A stretch of 40,804 nt of DNA from the NCBI GenBank assembly GCA_051872535.1, contig JBJEDY010000048.1:1-40804 (forward strand), given 5' to 3'. How positions within the stretch are numbered: position 1 is the first letter of the stretch; each line of letters opens with the position of its first letter. The notes under the pieces were generated by a model that saw only the letters and a list, made by a program, of their open reading frames with translations, had not been told where the DNA came from and ran no database searches. The position numbers and the translations under genes were made by a program. Origin of the DNA: CAOJBM01 sp051872535 (GTDB taxonomy: Bacteria > Bacillota_I > Bacilli_A > RF39 > UBA660). This document shows, one piece after another, positions 33,774 through 40,804 of this stretch.

Positions 33774-34181
33774 ATGAAACGATTAAAATTCGAAAAACTA
33801 AATAATAATTCTAAAAAAATAATATTAGTAGGAGTTTTAACTGTATTTATAATAATAGGAATTATAATTAGTAAAAATACATATTCAGTTAGTACAGATT
33901 CTCCTTTATCAAATAAAGTTGTAGATGGTCTATCATTTGAAAATGCAAATATTGATGTAGAAAATGGAATAAGTACATTTACAGCAGAAGTTATAAATGA
34001 AAGTGGAAATGATTATTCTCTAAAAACAATTACTATTACCTTAAGCGATGGAACAGATACTATAATTTTAACAGGTTATATTGGAAATGATTTAACTAAA
34101 GAAGAAAAGAAAGTATTAAAAGTTAGTACAGATCAACAATTAGATAATATAACTAATGTAAATTATAGTATAAATAAATAA
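33774..34181 (+). CDS. Small membrane-anchored beta-sandwich protein
   Basis: A 135-residue protein with a basic cytoplasmic start, one membrane helix (about residues 18-34, IILVGVLTVFIIIGIII) and an outward domain of about 95 residues. The domain (LSFENANIDVENGISTFTAEVINESGNDY, then ITLSDGTDTIILTGYIG) looks like the FxLYD-type beta-sandwich found in secreted bacterial proteins. Its function is unknown. AAAGGAG lies before the ATG. It starts 37 bases after the giant gene, with no terminator between, so the two are probably co-transcribed and may work together at the cell surface. Confidence 0.8.
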   Translation: MKRLKFEKLNNNSKKIILVGVLTVFIIIGIIISKNTYSVSTDSPLSNKVVDGLSFENANIDVENGISTFTAEVINESGNDYSLKTITITLSDGTDTIILTGYIGNDLTKEEKKVLKVSTDQQLDNITNVNYSINK

Positions 34182-34208
34182 ACTCATACAAAAATGAGTT
34201 TTATTTAT
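34178..34208 (+). terminator. Terminator of the surface-protein module
   Basis: AAACTCAT (34180-34187), loop ACAAAA, ATGAGTTT (34194-34201), T-rich tail. It overlaps the stop codon of the small anchored protein. Confidence 0.85.
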
Positions 34209-34226
34209 TGCTGTAAAAGATATCAA

Positions 34227-34252
34227 AATAGTGTCTAACGGACACTATTTCT
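34227..34252 (+). terminator. Second terminator-like hairpin before pgk
   Basis: AAATAGTGTC (34228-34237), loop TAACG, GACACTATTT (34243-34252), a perfect 10-bp stem. It shares 13 identical bases with the gap terminator and follows an already complete terminator, so it looks redundant unless it is the original gap-pgk spacer. Confidence 0.75.
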
Positions 34253-34275
34253 TATTTAAATATTTAAAAATGGTT

Positions 34276-34281
34276 TATAAT
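34276..34281 (+). promoter_or_regulatory. Possible -10 box of pgk
   Basis: TATAAT, about 25 bases before the pgk start. No good -35 box is visible in the A/T-rich DNA upstream. Confidence 0.4.
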
Positions 34282-34305
34282 AATAGTGATATAGTAGGTG
34301 AATAT

Positions 34306-35517
34306 ATGAAGAAACTATTAAGAAATATAAATGTTAAAGAGAAAAAAGTATTACTTCGTTGTGATTTTAATGTACCTATTGAAAATGGAAAGATAATTGA
34401 TGATAGCAAGATCATTGCATCATTAGATACAATCCGTTATTTAATTCAACAAGGTAGCCGAATTATTATCTTATCTCATTTAGGTAAAGTTACAAATGAA
34501 GCGGACAAAGCAAAAAATACATTAGAACCAGTAGCTAGATATTTAAAAGAAAAACTAAATACAAGAGTTGTATTTTCTAAACAATATATGAGTTTAGCAA
34601 TTGAACAAACAGTTAAAGAACTTATTCCTGGTGATATTCTTTTATTAGAAAATACTCGTCATGCTGATTTTCCTGATAAATTAGAAAGTAACAATGATCC
34701 TGAACTAGCAGCTTTTTGGTCAAGCCTTGCAGATGTATTTGTCATGGATGCCTTTGGTAGTGCTCATCGCCGTCATGCTTCAACTTATGGAGTAGCTAAA
34801 TTACTACCAAATTGTATTGGCTTTTTAGTAGAAAAAGAATTGTTGTTTCTAGAAAAATATGTTTTAAATCCAGAAAAGCCATTTACTGTATTGATGGGTG
34901 GTGCTAAAATTGATGACAAACTTAAAATAATGGAAAAACTATTACCACTTTGTGACCATCTATTATTAACGGGGTGTTTAGCCAATACATGTCTTAATGT
35001 TTTAGGATTTAATGTTGGTGCTTCTTTAGTAAGTAAAGATCAAGAAGTTATTGGAAAAGTTAAAAAAATGTTAGTTAACTATAAAAATAAAATTATGTTA
35101 CCTTTAGATGTTATTGTTACTAAAAAGTATAAAAGTGATATTGTAAAACATGTTAATCTTGTAGAAATAGATTCAGATGATATTATTTATGATATAGGTA
35201 TTAAAACTATTGATAAGTTTACAGAAACTATCAACAACTCTAAAACTATATTTATAAATGGTACAGCTGGTAAATATGAAGATATCCGTTTTGCAAATGG
35301 AACAAGAGAACTACTAGATAGAATAACTAAGAGTAAAGCCATTAAAATAGCTGGTGGTGGTGATGGAGTAAGTGCTATTAAAAAGTTTAAGTTTGAAAAT
35401 AAATTTGATTACTTATCAACTGGTGGCGGAGCAACCCTTGAATATATCGAAAATGGAAATCTAAGCGCATTAGATGCAATAGAAGAGGAGAAAGTATATG
35501 AAGTACTTGATTTGTAA
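34306..35517 (+). CDS. pgk: Phosphoglycerate kinase
   Basis: A 403-residue glycolytic kinase (1,3-bisphosphoglycerate to 3-phosphoglycerate, making ATP). It starts MKKLLRNINVKEKKVLLRCDFNVP; TAGGTG at 34295-34300 supports the ATG at 34306 over upstream in-frame starts. DAFGSAHRRHAST, MGGAKIDDKL and GGGDGVSAI...STGGGATLEYIENG are recognisable. Some usually constant positions differ: LTGCLANTCL where LTGGMANTFL is common, and INGTAGKYED where WNGPMGVFE is common. It is clearly a PGK but a divergent one. It overlaps tpiA by 20 bases. Confidence 0.93.
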   Translation: MKKLLRNINVKEKKVLLRCDFNVPIENGKIIDDSKIIASLDTIRYLIQQGSRIIILSHLGKVTNEADKAKNTLEPVARYLKEKLNTRVVFSKQYMSLAIEQTVKELIPGDILLLENTRHADFPDKLESNNDPELAAFWSSLADVFVMDAFGSAHRRHASTYGVAKLLPNCIGFLVEKELLFLEKYVLNPEKPFTVLMGGAKIDDKLKIMEKLLPLCDHLLLTGCLANTCLNVLGFNVGASLVSKDQEVIGKVKKMLVNYKNKIMLPLDVIVTKKYKSDIVKHVNLVEIDSDDIIYDIGIKTIDKFTETINNSKTIFINGTAGKYEDIRFANGTRELLDRITKSKAIKIAGGGDGVSAIKKFKFENKFDYLSTGGGATLEYIENGNLSALDAIEEEKVYEVLDL

Positions 35518-36229
35518 TTTAAAAGCTAATAAAAATCTTAATCAGATTTTAACCTATGAACACGAGCTTCGTAGGATACCCAAAAGCGATACAAAAATAA
35601 TTGTGTGTCCATCTAATCCTTTTATGGTATGTTTCCGTAAAGATAACTATATTCTCGGAAGTCAAGATATTTCTAAATATGCAAGTGGACCTTATACAGG
35701 AGAAGTAACCGCATCACAACTAGCATCATTAAATGTTAAATATAGTTTAATTGGTCACTGCGAAAGAAAAGCATATTTTGGAGAAAATGAAAATGATATT
35801 GTAAAAAAAATAAAACTTTGTTTGAGTGCAGGTATTAAACCAATCTATATAATTGGGGAAACTAAAGAACAGCACGATCGTAAAAAGACTTTATTTGTAT
35901 TAGAAAAACAAATCGCTCGTGTTCTTAATGAGTTTAAAAGAGAAGAGATTAAAAATATAATCTTAGTTTATGAACCGGTATGGACAGTAGATGGTGATAA
36001 TATTCTTGATAATTCAGAAATAGAAGATGTAATTAATTTTATAAAAAAAATTATATATAATTACTATGAATTAGATATTGATGTATTATATGGTGGAGCT
36101 ATTAATAAAACTAATGTTGAAGAACTTGCAAAGATAAAAAATATTGATGGTATTCTCCTTGGTAAAAGTAGTTTAAATCCCGAAACAGTATATGATATCT
36201 ATAATAAGATAAAAATTGACAATAATTGA
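35498..36229 (+). CDS. tpiA: Triosephosphate isomerase, divergent
   Basis: A 243-residue TIM that should interconvert dihydroxyacetone phosphate and glyceraldehyde 3-phosphate. The active-site asparagine and lysine are in CNLKAN (residues 6-11), the histidine in IGHCERK, and the glutamate in YEPVW. The surroundings are unusual: GNWKMN has become CNLKAN, GHSERR has become GHCERK, and the flexible loop AIGTGK is TVDGDN. The substrate-phosphate loops LYGGA and LLGKSSL are still recognisable. The stop codon at 36227-36229 lies within the repeated elements upstream of spo0A. Confidence 0.9.
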   Translation: MKYLICNLKANKNLNQILTYEHELRRIPKSDTKIIVCPSNPFMVCFRKDNYILGSQDISKYASGPYTGEVTASQLASLNVKYSLIGHCERKAYFGENENDIVKKIKLCLSAGIKPIYIIGETKEQHDRKKTLFVLEKQIARVLNEFKREEIKNIILVYEPVWTVDGDNILDNSEIEDVINFIKKIIYNYYELDIDVLYGGAINKTNVEELAKIKNIDGILLGKSSLNPETVYDIYNKIKIDNN

Positions 36230-36263
36230 CAAATGAAGACAAGATATTTTATAGTATTTTGTC
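36218..36263 (+). promoter_or_regulatory. spo0A control region with phased GACAA repeats
   Basis: GACAA occurs at 36218, 36228 and 36238, exactly one helical turn apart, and its complement TTGTC at 36259. TTGACA (36226-36231), 18 bp and TATAGT (36250-36255) make a promoter within this array. TTGACAAA at 36226-36233 matches the Spo0A box TTGNCGAA at all but one position. AGACAA and TTGTCT (36237-36242, 36259-36264) also form an inverted repeat around the -10. A second -10-like TATAAT lies at 36275-36280. Confidence 0.55.
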
Positions 36264-36311
36264 TATTTATATTTTATAATAATCCTGTGCAGTAATAGAA
36301 GGGACAAAGAC

Positions 36312-37103
36312 ATGAACTGTAAGCAGAAAGCATTGATTGTTGTAAGTGAAGCAGTACAATATGAGTTGTTCAAGAATTACTTTAAAGATTCTACTAATGT
36401 AGAAGCCGATGTAAAAAACTTTGATGGAGAAAAAGCTTATGATTTTATTAAGGAGCATGGTAAAAAATATAATATGATTGTTCTTGATGTTGGTTTAGAA
36501 CATCGTGATGGTATTTCTATTATTAATGATTTGTATCAAGAAGGATTAACGTATAATTACATTTTAATAAGTGCATATAATACAGTTCTACTTAAAAAAA
36601 TTACTAGTATTTTACCAACTATACATAGTGTTTTCATTAATCCTAAATATATTAAAGATATCGAATTAGCTATTATAAATGCTAATAATTCCAAGTATAA
36701 ATCTAGCGATGATGAAATTGCTATCAAAACTATTATTAGTAAACAATTACATAAATTAGGAATGCCTGCTCATATTAAAGGATACCAATATATAAGAGAA
36801 GGAATCTATGAATTATTTACCACTGGAAATAAATCAACGAAGATAACTAAAGAATTATATCCGCATATAGCTGATATGTTTAATACCACTCCATCAAGAG
36901 TTGAAAGAGCTATTCGTCATTCTATTGAAGTAAGCTGGAGTAGAGGCGATTACGAAGTTATGGAATCAATATTTGGTAATAGTGTTGATTTTGAACGAGC
37001 AAAACCGACTAATTCCGAGTTCTTATCATCCGTGACAGATGCGATTTTACTTGAAAATAGAATGCAAAAAAGTATTATTAGAAACCAGGTAAATTACAAC
37101 TGA
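36312..37103 (+). CDS. spo0A: Stage 0 sporulation protein A, with an altered receiver domain
   Basis: A 263-residue Spo0A. The C-terminal DNA-binding domain (about 145-255) is unmistakable: HKLGMPAHIKGYQYIREGI, ITKELYPHIADMFNTTPSRVERAIRHSIEVSWSRGDYE and KPTNSEFLSSVTDAILLE. It governs entry into sporulation. The N-terminal receiver (1-115) keeps the phosphoryl-acceptor aspartate (D59 in VLDVGLEHRDG) and a switch serine (S87). It has S12-E13 where the acidic Asp pair is expected, and N110 where the conserved lysine should precede proline. AAGGGA supports the ATG. It lies between tpiA and gpmI, an unusual home for this gene. Confidence 0.93.
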   Translation: MNCKQKALIVVSEAVQYELFKNYFKDSTNVEADVKNFDGEKAYDFIKEHGKKYNMIVLDVGLEHRDGISIINDLYQEGLTYNYILISAYNTVLLKKITSILPTIHSVFINPKYIKDIELAIINANNSKYKSSDDEIAIKTIISKQLHKLGMPAHIKGYQYIREGIYELFTTGNKSTKITKELYPHIADMFNTTPSRVERAIRHSIEVSWSRGDYEVMESIFGNSVDFERAKPTNSEFLSSVTDAILLENRMQKSIIRNQVNYN

Positions 37104-37127
37104 TTCTTTGTAATTTACCTGGTTTTA
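37082..37127 (+). terminator. Strong terminator in the end of spo0A
   Basis: AAACCAGGTAAATTACAA (37082-37099) and its exact complement (37108-37125) form an 18-bp perfect stem with an 8-nt loop and trailing T. The first arm encodes the last residues of Spo0A, and the stop codon starts the loop. Confidence 0.92.
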
Positions 37128-37136
37128 TGTTATTAT
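37108..37136 (+). promoter_or_regulatory. gpmI promoter nested in the spo0A terminator
   Basis: TTGTAA (37108-37113) is the start of the second terminator arm. After 17 bp comes TATTAT (37131-37136) with extended TG at 37128-37129. The leader to the gpmI ATG is about ten bases. Confidence 0.6.
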
Positions 37137-37152
37137 TTATTAAGGTGATAAT

Positions 37153-38661
37153 ATGAAAAAAATTATTACAGTAATCCTTGATGGAGTTGGAATACGTGAT
37201 GAATCATTTGGTAATGCTGTTAAAAAAGCAAGTATGAATAATTTTGTAAAATTATGGAATGAATATCCTCATTCTTTATTAAAAGCATCAGAAAGAGCGG
37301 TAGGACTTCGTAAAGGACAATTTGGCAATAGTGAAGTAGGTCATTTAACTATTGGAGCTGGAAGGCTTATTAAACAAAAAATGACAGTTATAGATGAATT
37401 GTTTACAAATAATAGAATTAATAATAATATGGCTTTTCAAGATTTAGTTGAATATGCTACGGAAAATAGAAAAAGAGTTCATTTAATGCTTCTTGCATCA
37501 GATGGAGGAGTTCACTCTGAAATAGAATTTTTATATCGTGCTTTAGATAGTTTAAAAAATAATGATATTAAAGATGTTGTCATTCATCTTATTACGGATG
37601 GTCGTGACACAGACCCAAAATGTACATATAAATATATAAAAGAGGTAGAAGATTATACTAAAAAAATTGGCCTTGGTAAAATAGCTGATATTTGTGGAAG
37701 ATATTATGCTATGGATCGTGATAAGAATTGGACAAGAACTAAATTATATTATGATTTAATTACAAAAGAAAAAGGAGTTTTTGTAACTAATTTAAAAACG
37801 GTTTTAAATACTTGTTATGAAAAAAATATAACTGATGAATTTATACCACCTTTATTAATTACAAAAGACTGCCATATCAAAAATGGTGAAGTCCTATGGT
37901 GGTTAAATTATCGTAATGATCGTGCTAAACAAATTCTTAAAGCTTTAAAAGACTCATCGTTTAGTGATTTTCCAACAGAAAATATGTCTGATACTAAGTT
38001 ATATACTTTCTATAAGGTTGATAATAAAGTTTCTTCTATTAATTTTTTAGAAGATTTTGCTGTTGAAAATTCTCTTGGTGAATACCTATCAAATCTAGGC
38101 CTTACTCAAGCTCGTATTGCAGAAACTGAGAAGTATGCTCATGTTACATATTTTTTTGATGGAGGCAAAGAACTAAAACTAGAAAATTGTGATCGATATT
38201 TAATCGCATCTCCTAAAGTATCTACATATGATTTAAAACCAGAAATGAGTGCAGTAGAAATAACTAAAAAAGCAATTAAGTGTATGGAAGATGATTATGA
38301 TTTTATCTTAATTAATTATGCTAATGGAGATATGGTTGGACATACAGGTAAAATGGAAGCAACAGTAAGAGCACTAGAAGCTGTAGATGTTTGCTTAGGT
38401 AAACTATACGAAATAGCTGAAGAAAATTTTTATACAATGGTTATTTTAGCAGATCATGGAAATGCTGATACAATGCTAGATGAAAATAATCATCCAGTAA
38501 CTACTCATAGTTTGAGTTTAGTACCATTTATTATTACTGATAAGAAATTATCTTTATCAAATGGGAACTTAACAATGGTTGCACCAACAATTCTTAAGTA
38601 TATGGATATAGCCATACCTAAAGAAATGAGAGAAACTGAAATATTAATAGATGAAGTATAA
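37153..38661 (+). CDS. gpmI: 2,3-bisphosphoglycerate-independent phosphoglycerate mutase
   Basis: A 502-residue metal-dependent mutase (3-phosphoglycerate to 2-phosphoglycerate) of the alkaline phosphatase superfamily. The metal-binding start is ITVILDGVGIRDE, the phosphoserine lies in GQFGNSEVGHLTIGAGR (about residue 61), and LLASDGGVHSE, LITDGRDTDP, INYANGDMVGHTGKMEA and LADHGNADTM complete the active site. Length is normal. TAAGGTG gives the ribosome binding site. It is followed by another enzyme of the same superfamily 21 bases later. Enolase, its usual partner, is not in the window. Confidence 0.96.
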   Translation: MKKIITVILDGVGIRDESFGNAVKKASMNNFVKLWNEYPHSLLKASERAVGLRKGQFGNSEVGHLTIGAGRLIKQKMTVIDELFTNNRINNNMAFQDLVEYATENRKRVHLMLLASDGGVHSEIEFLYRALDSLKNNDIKDVVIHLITDGRDTDPKCTYKYIKEVEDYTKKIGLGKIADICGRYYAMDRDKNWTRTKLYYDLITKEKGVFVTNLKTVLNTCYEKNITDEFIPPLLITKDCHIKNGEVLWWLNYRNDRAKQILKALKDSSFSDFPTENMSDTKLYTFYKVDNKVSSINFLEDFAVENSLGEYLSNLGLTQARIAETEKYAHVTYFFDGGKELKLENCDRYLIASPKVSTYDLKPEMSAVEITKKAIKCMEDDYDFILINYANGDMVGHTGKMEATVRALEAVDVCLGKLYEIAEENFYTMVILADHGNADTMLDENNHPVTTHSLSLVPFIITDKKLSLSNGNLTMVAPTILKYMDIAIPKEMRETEILIDEV

Positions 38662-38682
38662 TATCTAAAAAGGAGAATTAAA

Positions 38683-39792
38683 ATGATAGTAAAAAATAAT
38701 TATAATGAATGTATTACAAATCTAGCTTGTTCCATAAGAAAGCATTTTGGGTTAGAATACAAACATAACACGTTAGGATATATTGACAAATTATTAGAAG
38801 AAAATAATTTTAAAAATGTTGTGCTAATCTTATTTGATGGAATGGGGTCAAGAATACTAGATCGGACATTAGATAAAGATGCTTTCTTTATAAAGAACAG
38901 ATATAAGGATATAACAACAGTTTTTCCTGCTACTACTACAGCAGCAACTTACTCTGTGATGACAGGATTAAATCCAATTGAACATGGTTACTTAGGGTGG
39001 TTTTCCTATATTAAACCATTAGATGAAGTAATAATGTTATTTACTGGAATTGAAAAAAATACCGGGAATGTTAATGAAAAATATCAAGAAATAAGAGATA
39101 AATATCTTATTAGTAAAACTATTACTGATGAAATAAATGAAAAGGGAGAATATAAAAGTAGAATCTTATTCCCATTTGGTGAAAATCCGTATCATGGTTT
39201 AGATGATATGTTAAATATTATTAAAGAAGAATGTCAAAGTGAGGAAAAGAAATTTATTTATGCTTATGATGATGAACCAGATCATACAATGCATGATTTT
39301 GGACCAGATAGTGATGAAGTAAAAGAATTAATCAAAATTCGTAATCAAAAAGTTGAAAAACTATGCGAAGAATTAGAAGATACAGTGGTTATTGTTATAG
39401 CAGATCATGGTCATATTAAAGTTGATAAAATTATGTTAAATGATTACCCTGATATTTTAAATATGTTGGAAAGAACAACATCTATAGAACAAAGAGCGGT
39501 ATCATTTAAAATTAAAGAAGGATTTCATGATCAGTTTATCAAAAGATTTAATGAGGAATTTGGAGAATACTTTAGTTTATATAGTAAAAATGAAATTATT
39601 GCAAACCATTTGTTTGGAGATGGAGAAGAAAATCCGCTATTTGAAAGTGGTATCGGTGATTTTATAGCTATAGCTGAGAATTCTAATAAAGTTATCTTAA
39701 CAGATGGGGATGAGGATTTGTATTCACAACATGCTGGTTATACAGATGATGAAATATATATACCTTTAATTATAATTAATAAATCAAGATAG
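38683..39792 (+). CDS. Alkaline phosphatase-superfamily phosphodiesterase/pyrophosphatase
   Basis: A 369-residue soluble protein of the type I phosphodiesterase/nucleotide pyrophosphatase family. Metal and catalytic residues are visible in order: LFDGMG (about residue 51), the nucleophile threonine region FPATTTAATYSVMTGL (about 84), DEPDHTMHDFG (about 205), IADHGH (about 240) and QHAGY near the end. It probably hydrolyses a phosphodiester or nucleotide; the substrate cannot be told from sequence. There is no signal peptide. AAAAGGAG precedes the ATG. It seems co-transcribed with gpmI, which shares its fold. Confidence 0.82.
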   Translation: MIVKNNYNECITNLACSIRKHFGLEYKHNTLGYIDKLLEENNFKNVVLILFDGMGSRILDRTLDKDAFFIKNRYKDITTVFPATTTAATYSVMTGLNPIEHGYLGWFSYIKPLDEVIMLFTGIEKNTGNVNEKYQEIRDKYLISKTITDEINEKGEYKSRILFPFGENPYHGLDDMLNIIKEECQSEEKKFIYAYDDEPDHTMHDFGPDSDEVKELIKIRNQKVEKLCEELEDTVVIVIADHGHIKVDKIMLNDYPDILNMLERTTSIEQRAVSFKIKEGFHDQFIKRFNEEFGEYFSLYSKNEIIANHLFGDGEENPLFESGIGDFIAIAENSNKVILTDGDEDLYSQHAGYTDDEIYIPLIIINKSR

Positions 39793-39796
39793 CTTT

Positions 39797-39825
39797 TTGA
39801 CAAATGATATAAATAATGATAATAT
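39797..39825 (+). promoter_or_regulatory. Strong promoter of the last gene
   Basis: Perfect TTGACA (39797-39802), 17 bp, TAATAT (39820-39825) with extended TG at 39817-39818. It follows the phosphodiesterase stop by five bases, without a terminator in between. Confidence 0.75.
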
Positions 39826-39848
39826 ACAGAACAAAAAGGTGATAATAT

Positions 39849-40682
39849 ATGGAAATAAAAGAGAAGAATAATATAATTTTGATTCAAAAAGTTGATTATA
39901 AATCATACGTTGAATTAATAAAATCGAATATCTTGCCATTAGTAATTGAATCTCACGAAGATTTAGACATTGAAGGATATGCCAAACAACCAGATACTGA
40001 CTTATATATTCTAAAAATACAATACTTAAAATGGCTTCAATTTAGTAAACTGAAAGATGATATTCTTCGCTTAGAAAAAACAAGTTTATTATATGCTAAT
40101 GGTTTATCAATTAATGTTATAAGAGCAGTAGAAGAGTTTGAAGTGGCTCAAAAAGAAGAAGGCTTTTTGTTAAAAACTATAGTTGGAACTTCTTTTGTTT
40201 CACTAAAAGAATTAACTTTTCAAGCTTTAAAGAAAAAATTACCAGCTTCTGAGAAAAAAGAAGTTGAAAAAGTAAAAATAACTTCTCAAGCTGCAACACC
40301 TCGTGAATATAGTGTTTTAAGAGAAAATCATTTTTTACCTTTTATAGTTGTTTTAACTGAATTTGAGTACCGTGTTATGGCAAAACCATTTGATAGATTA
40401 TATACAAAATTAAGAACAGATAGTGATGGTAAAATAATAATGGTTATCGATCCATTTCATTTGCAAAATTTAGTGAATAAAAAAGAACTAGAATTAGATG
40501 GAATAGAATTATTAAGTGGTGAGAATCGTTCTATAGATGAAATTTATGGAGGCGATTTAGAAAATAATCTTGGCGGTTTCTATATAAATAAAGATGAGTA
40601 TCTATCTGTTGAAGATTATAGTAAAAAAATATTAAATCCATCTACAGAAGTAAAACTAGAATTAAAAATTAATAATAATTAA
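39849..40682 (+). CDS. Hypothetical protein, 277 aa
   Basis: I do not recognise this family. The 277-residue protein has no signal peptide or membrane helix. It appears to have two parts: an N-terminal mixed domain (1-120) and, after a charged linker (KKKLPASEKKEVEKVK, about 128-143), a second domain with PFIVVLTEFEYRVMAKPFDRLY and KIIMVIDPFHLQNLVN. No catalytic motif is obvious. AAAAGGTG precedes the ATG. It has a near-consensus promoter and its own terminator, so it is likely expressed strongly as a single gene. Confidence 0.75.
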   Translation: MEIKEKNNIILIQKVDYKSYVELIKSNILPLVIESHEDLDIEGYAKQPDTDLYILKIQYLKWLQFSKLKDDILRLEKTSLLYANGLSINVIRAVEEFEVAQKEEGFLLKTIVGTSFVSLKELTFQALKKKLPASEKKEVEKVKITSQAATPREYSVLRENHFLPFIVVLTEFEYRVMAKPFDRLYTKLRTDSDGKIIMVIDPFHLQNLVNKKELELDGIELLSGENRSIDEIYGGDLENNLGGFYINKDEYLSVEDYSKKILNPSTEVKLELKINNN

Positions 40683-40694
40683 ATTATTAATAAG

Positions 40695-40730
40695 AATAAG
40701 AGAAATCAAATTTTTGATTTCTTATTTTTC
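40695..40730 (+). terminator. Terminator at the right end
   Basis: AGAAATCAA (40701-40709) pairs with TTGATTTCT (40714-40722), extended on the outside by AATAAG/TTATT around a one-base bulge, then a T-rich run. The last 70 bases after it show no gene; a short imperfect inverted repeat (ACTAAAT ... ATTTTAGT) is the only structure I see. Confidence 0.8.
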
Positions 40731-40804
40731 TTATGTTTTTTATAAAAAGTCGCAAATTTTTAGACTAAATGCAGGTTTATAAATTTTAGTTTAATTTATT
40801 AGAC

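Noticed and set aside
40735..40804. Structured RNA or repeat at the right edge
   Set aside because: Only a short imperfect inverted repeat is visible, and the window ends before anything more can be judged.

Overview
The window is AT-rich, densely packed DNA from a spore-forming member of the Bacillota. GerQ (spore coat), Spo0A (sporulation master regulator), WhiA, MurC, YycJ, RlmH and ParA/ParB together indicate this. Several genes end in TGA (yycJ, tpiA, spo0A, the FtsEX-linked M23 gene), so the standard bacterial code applies and the Mycoplasma code does not. The exact lineage is a guess: an uncultured gut Bacilli/RF39-like group would fit the composition and gene content.

Region 1 (1-14,500) is an origin-proximal block of the Bacillus type: parA-parB-mscS-DUF951-abgT, ychF, two unknown genes, rpsF-ssb-rpsR (with an S6:S18-type autoregulatory leader), murC on the other strand, rplI-dnaB, an M23 peptidase, yycJ-rlmH and ung. 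Region 2 (14,500-24,100) holds envelope, division and sporulation genes: lemA, a metallo-beta-lactamase hydrolase, gerQ, a YitT-type membrane protein, ftsE-ftsX with their M23 partner hydrolase, a DHHW/MBOAT acylation pair, and whiA convergent with clpP. Region 3 (24,180-40,700) is a glycolytic cluster: nucleoside kinase, gap, pgk, tpiA, gpmI. It also carries a phosphodiesterase and an unknown gene. The order ftsEX, whiA, clpP, gap, pgk, tpiA, gpmI resembles that of Bacillus.

Two things break the glycolytic cluster. First, a ~7.3 kb module between gap and pgk encodes a giant (about 2,200 aa) membrane-anchored repeat protein and a small anchored partner. A 13-bp direct repeat, part of a terminator-like hairpin on each side, flanks the module. 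The giant gene has a strong promoter and an ATG that are out of frame with its body by one base at an A6 run, so it is either switchable, programmed to frameshift, newly inactivated, or a sequence error. Second, spo0A, with a receiver domain that has lost several phosphorylation-pocket residues, sits between tpiA and gpmI. Three exactly 10-bp-phased GACAA elements overlap its promoter.

Regulatory DNA is extremely compact. Intrinsic terminators often overlap the 3' ends of coding sequences, convergent genes share bidirectional terminators across their stop codons, and the next gene's -35 box is repeatedly placed inside the preceding terminator. I saw no tRNA, rRNA, CRISPR array, insertion sequence or integrase gene. 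No gap over 300 bases is empty.
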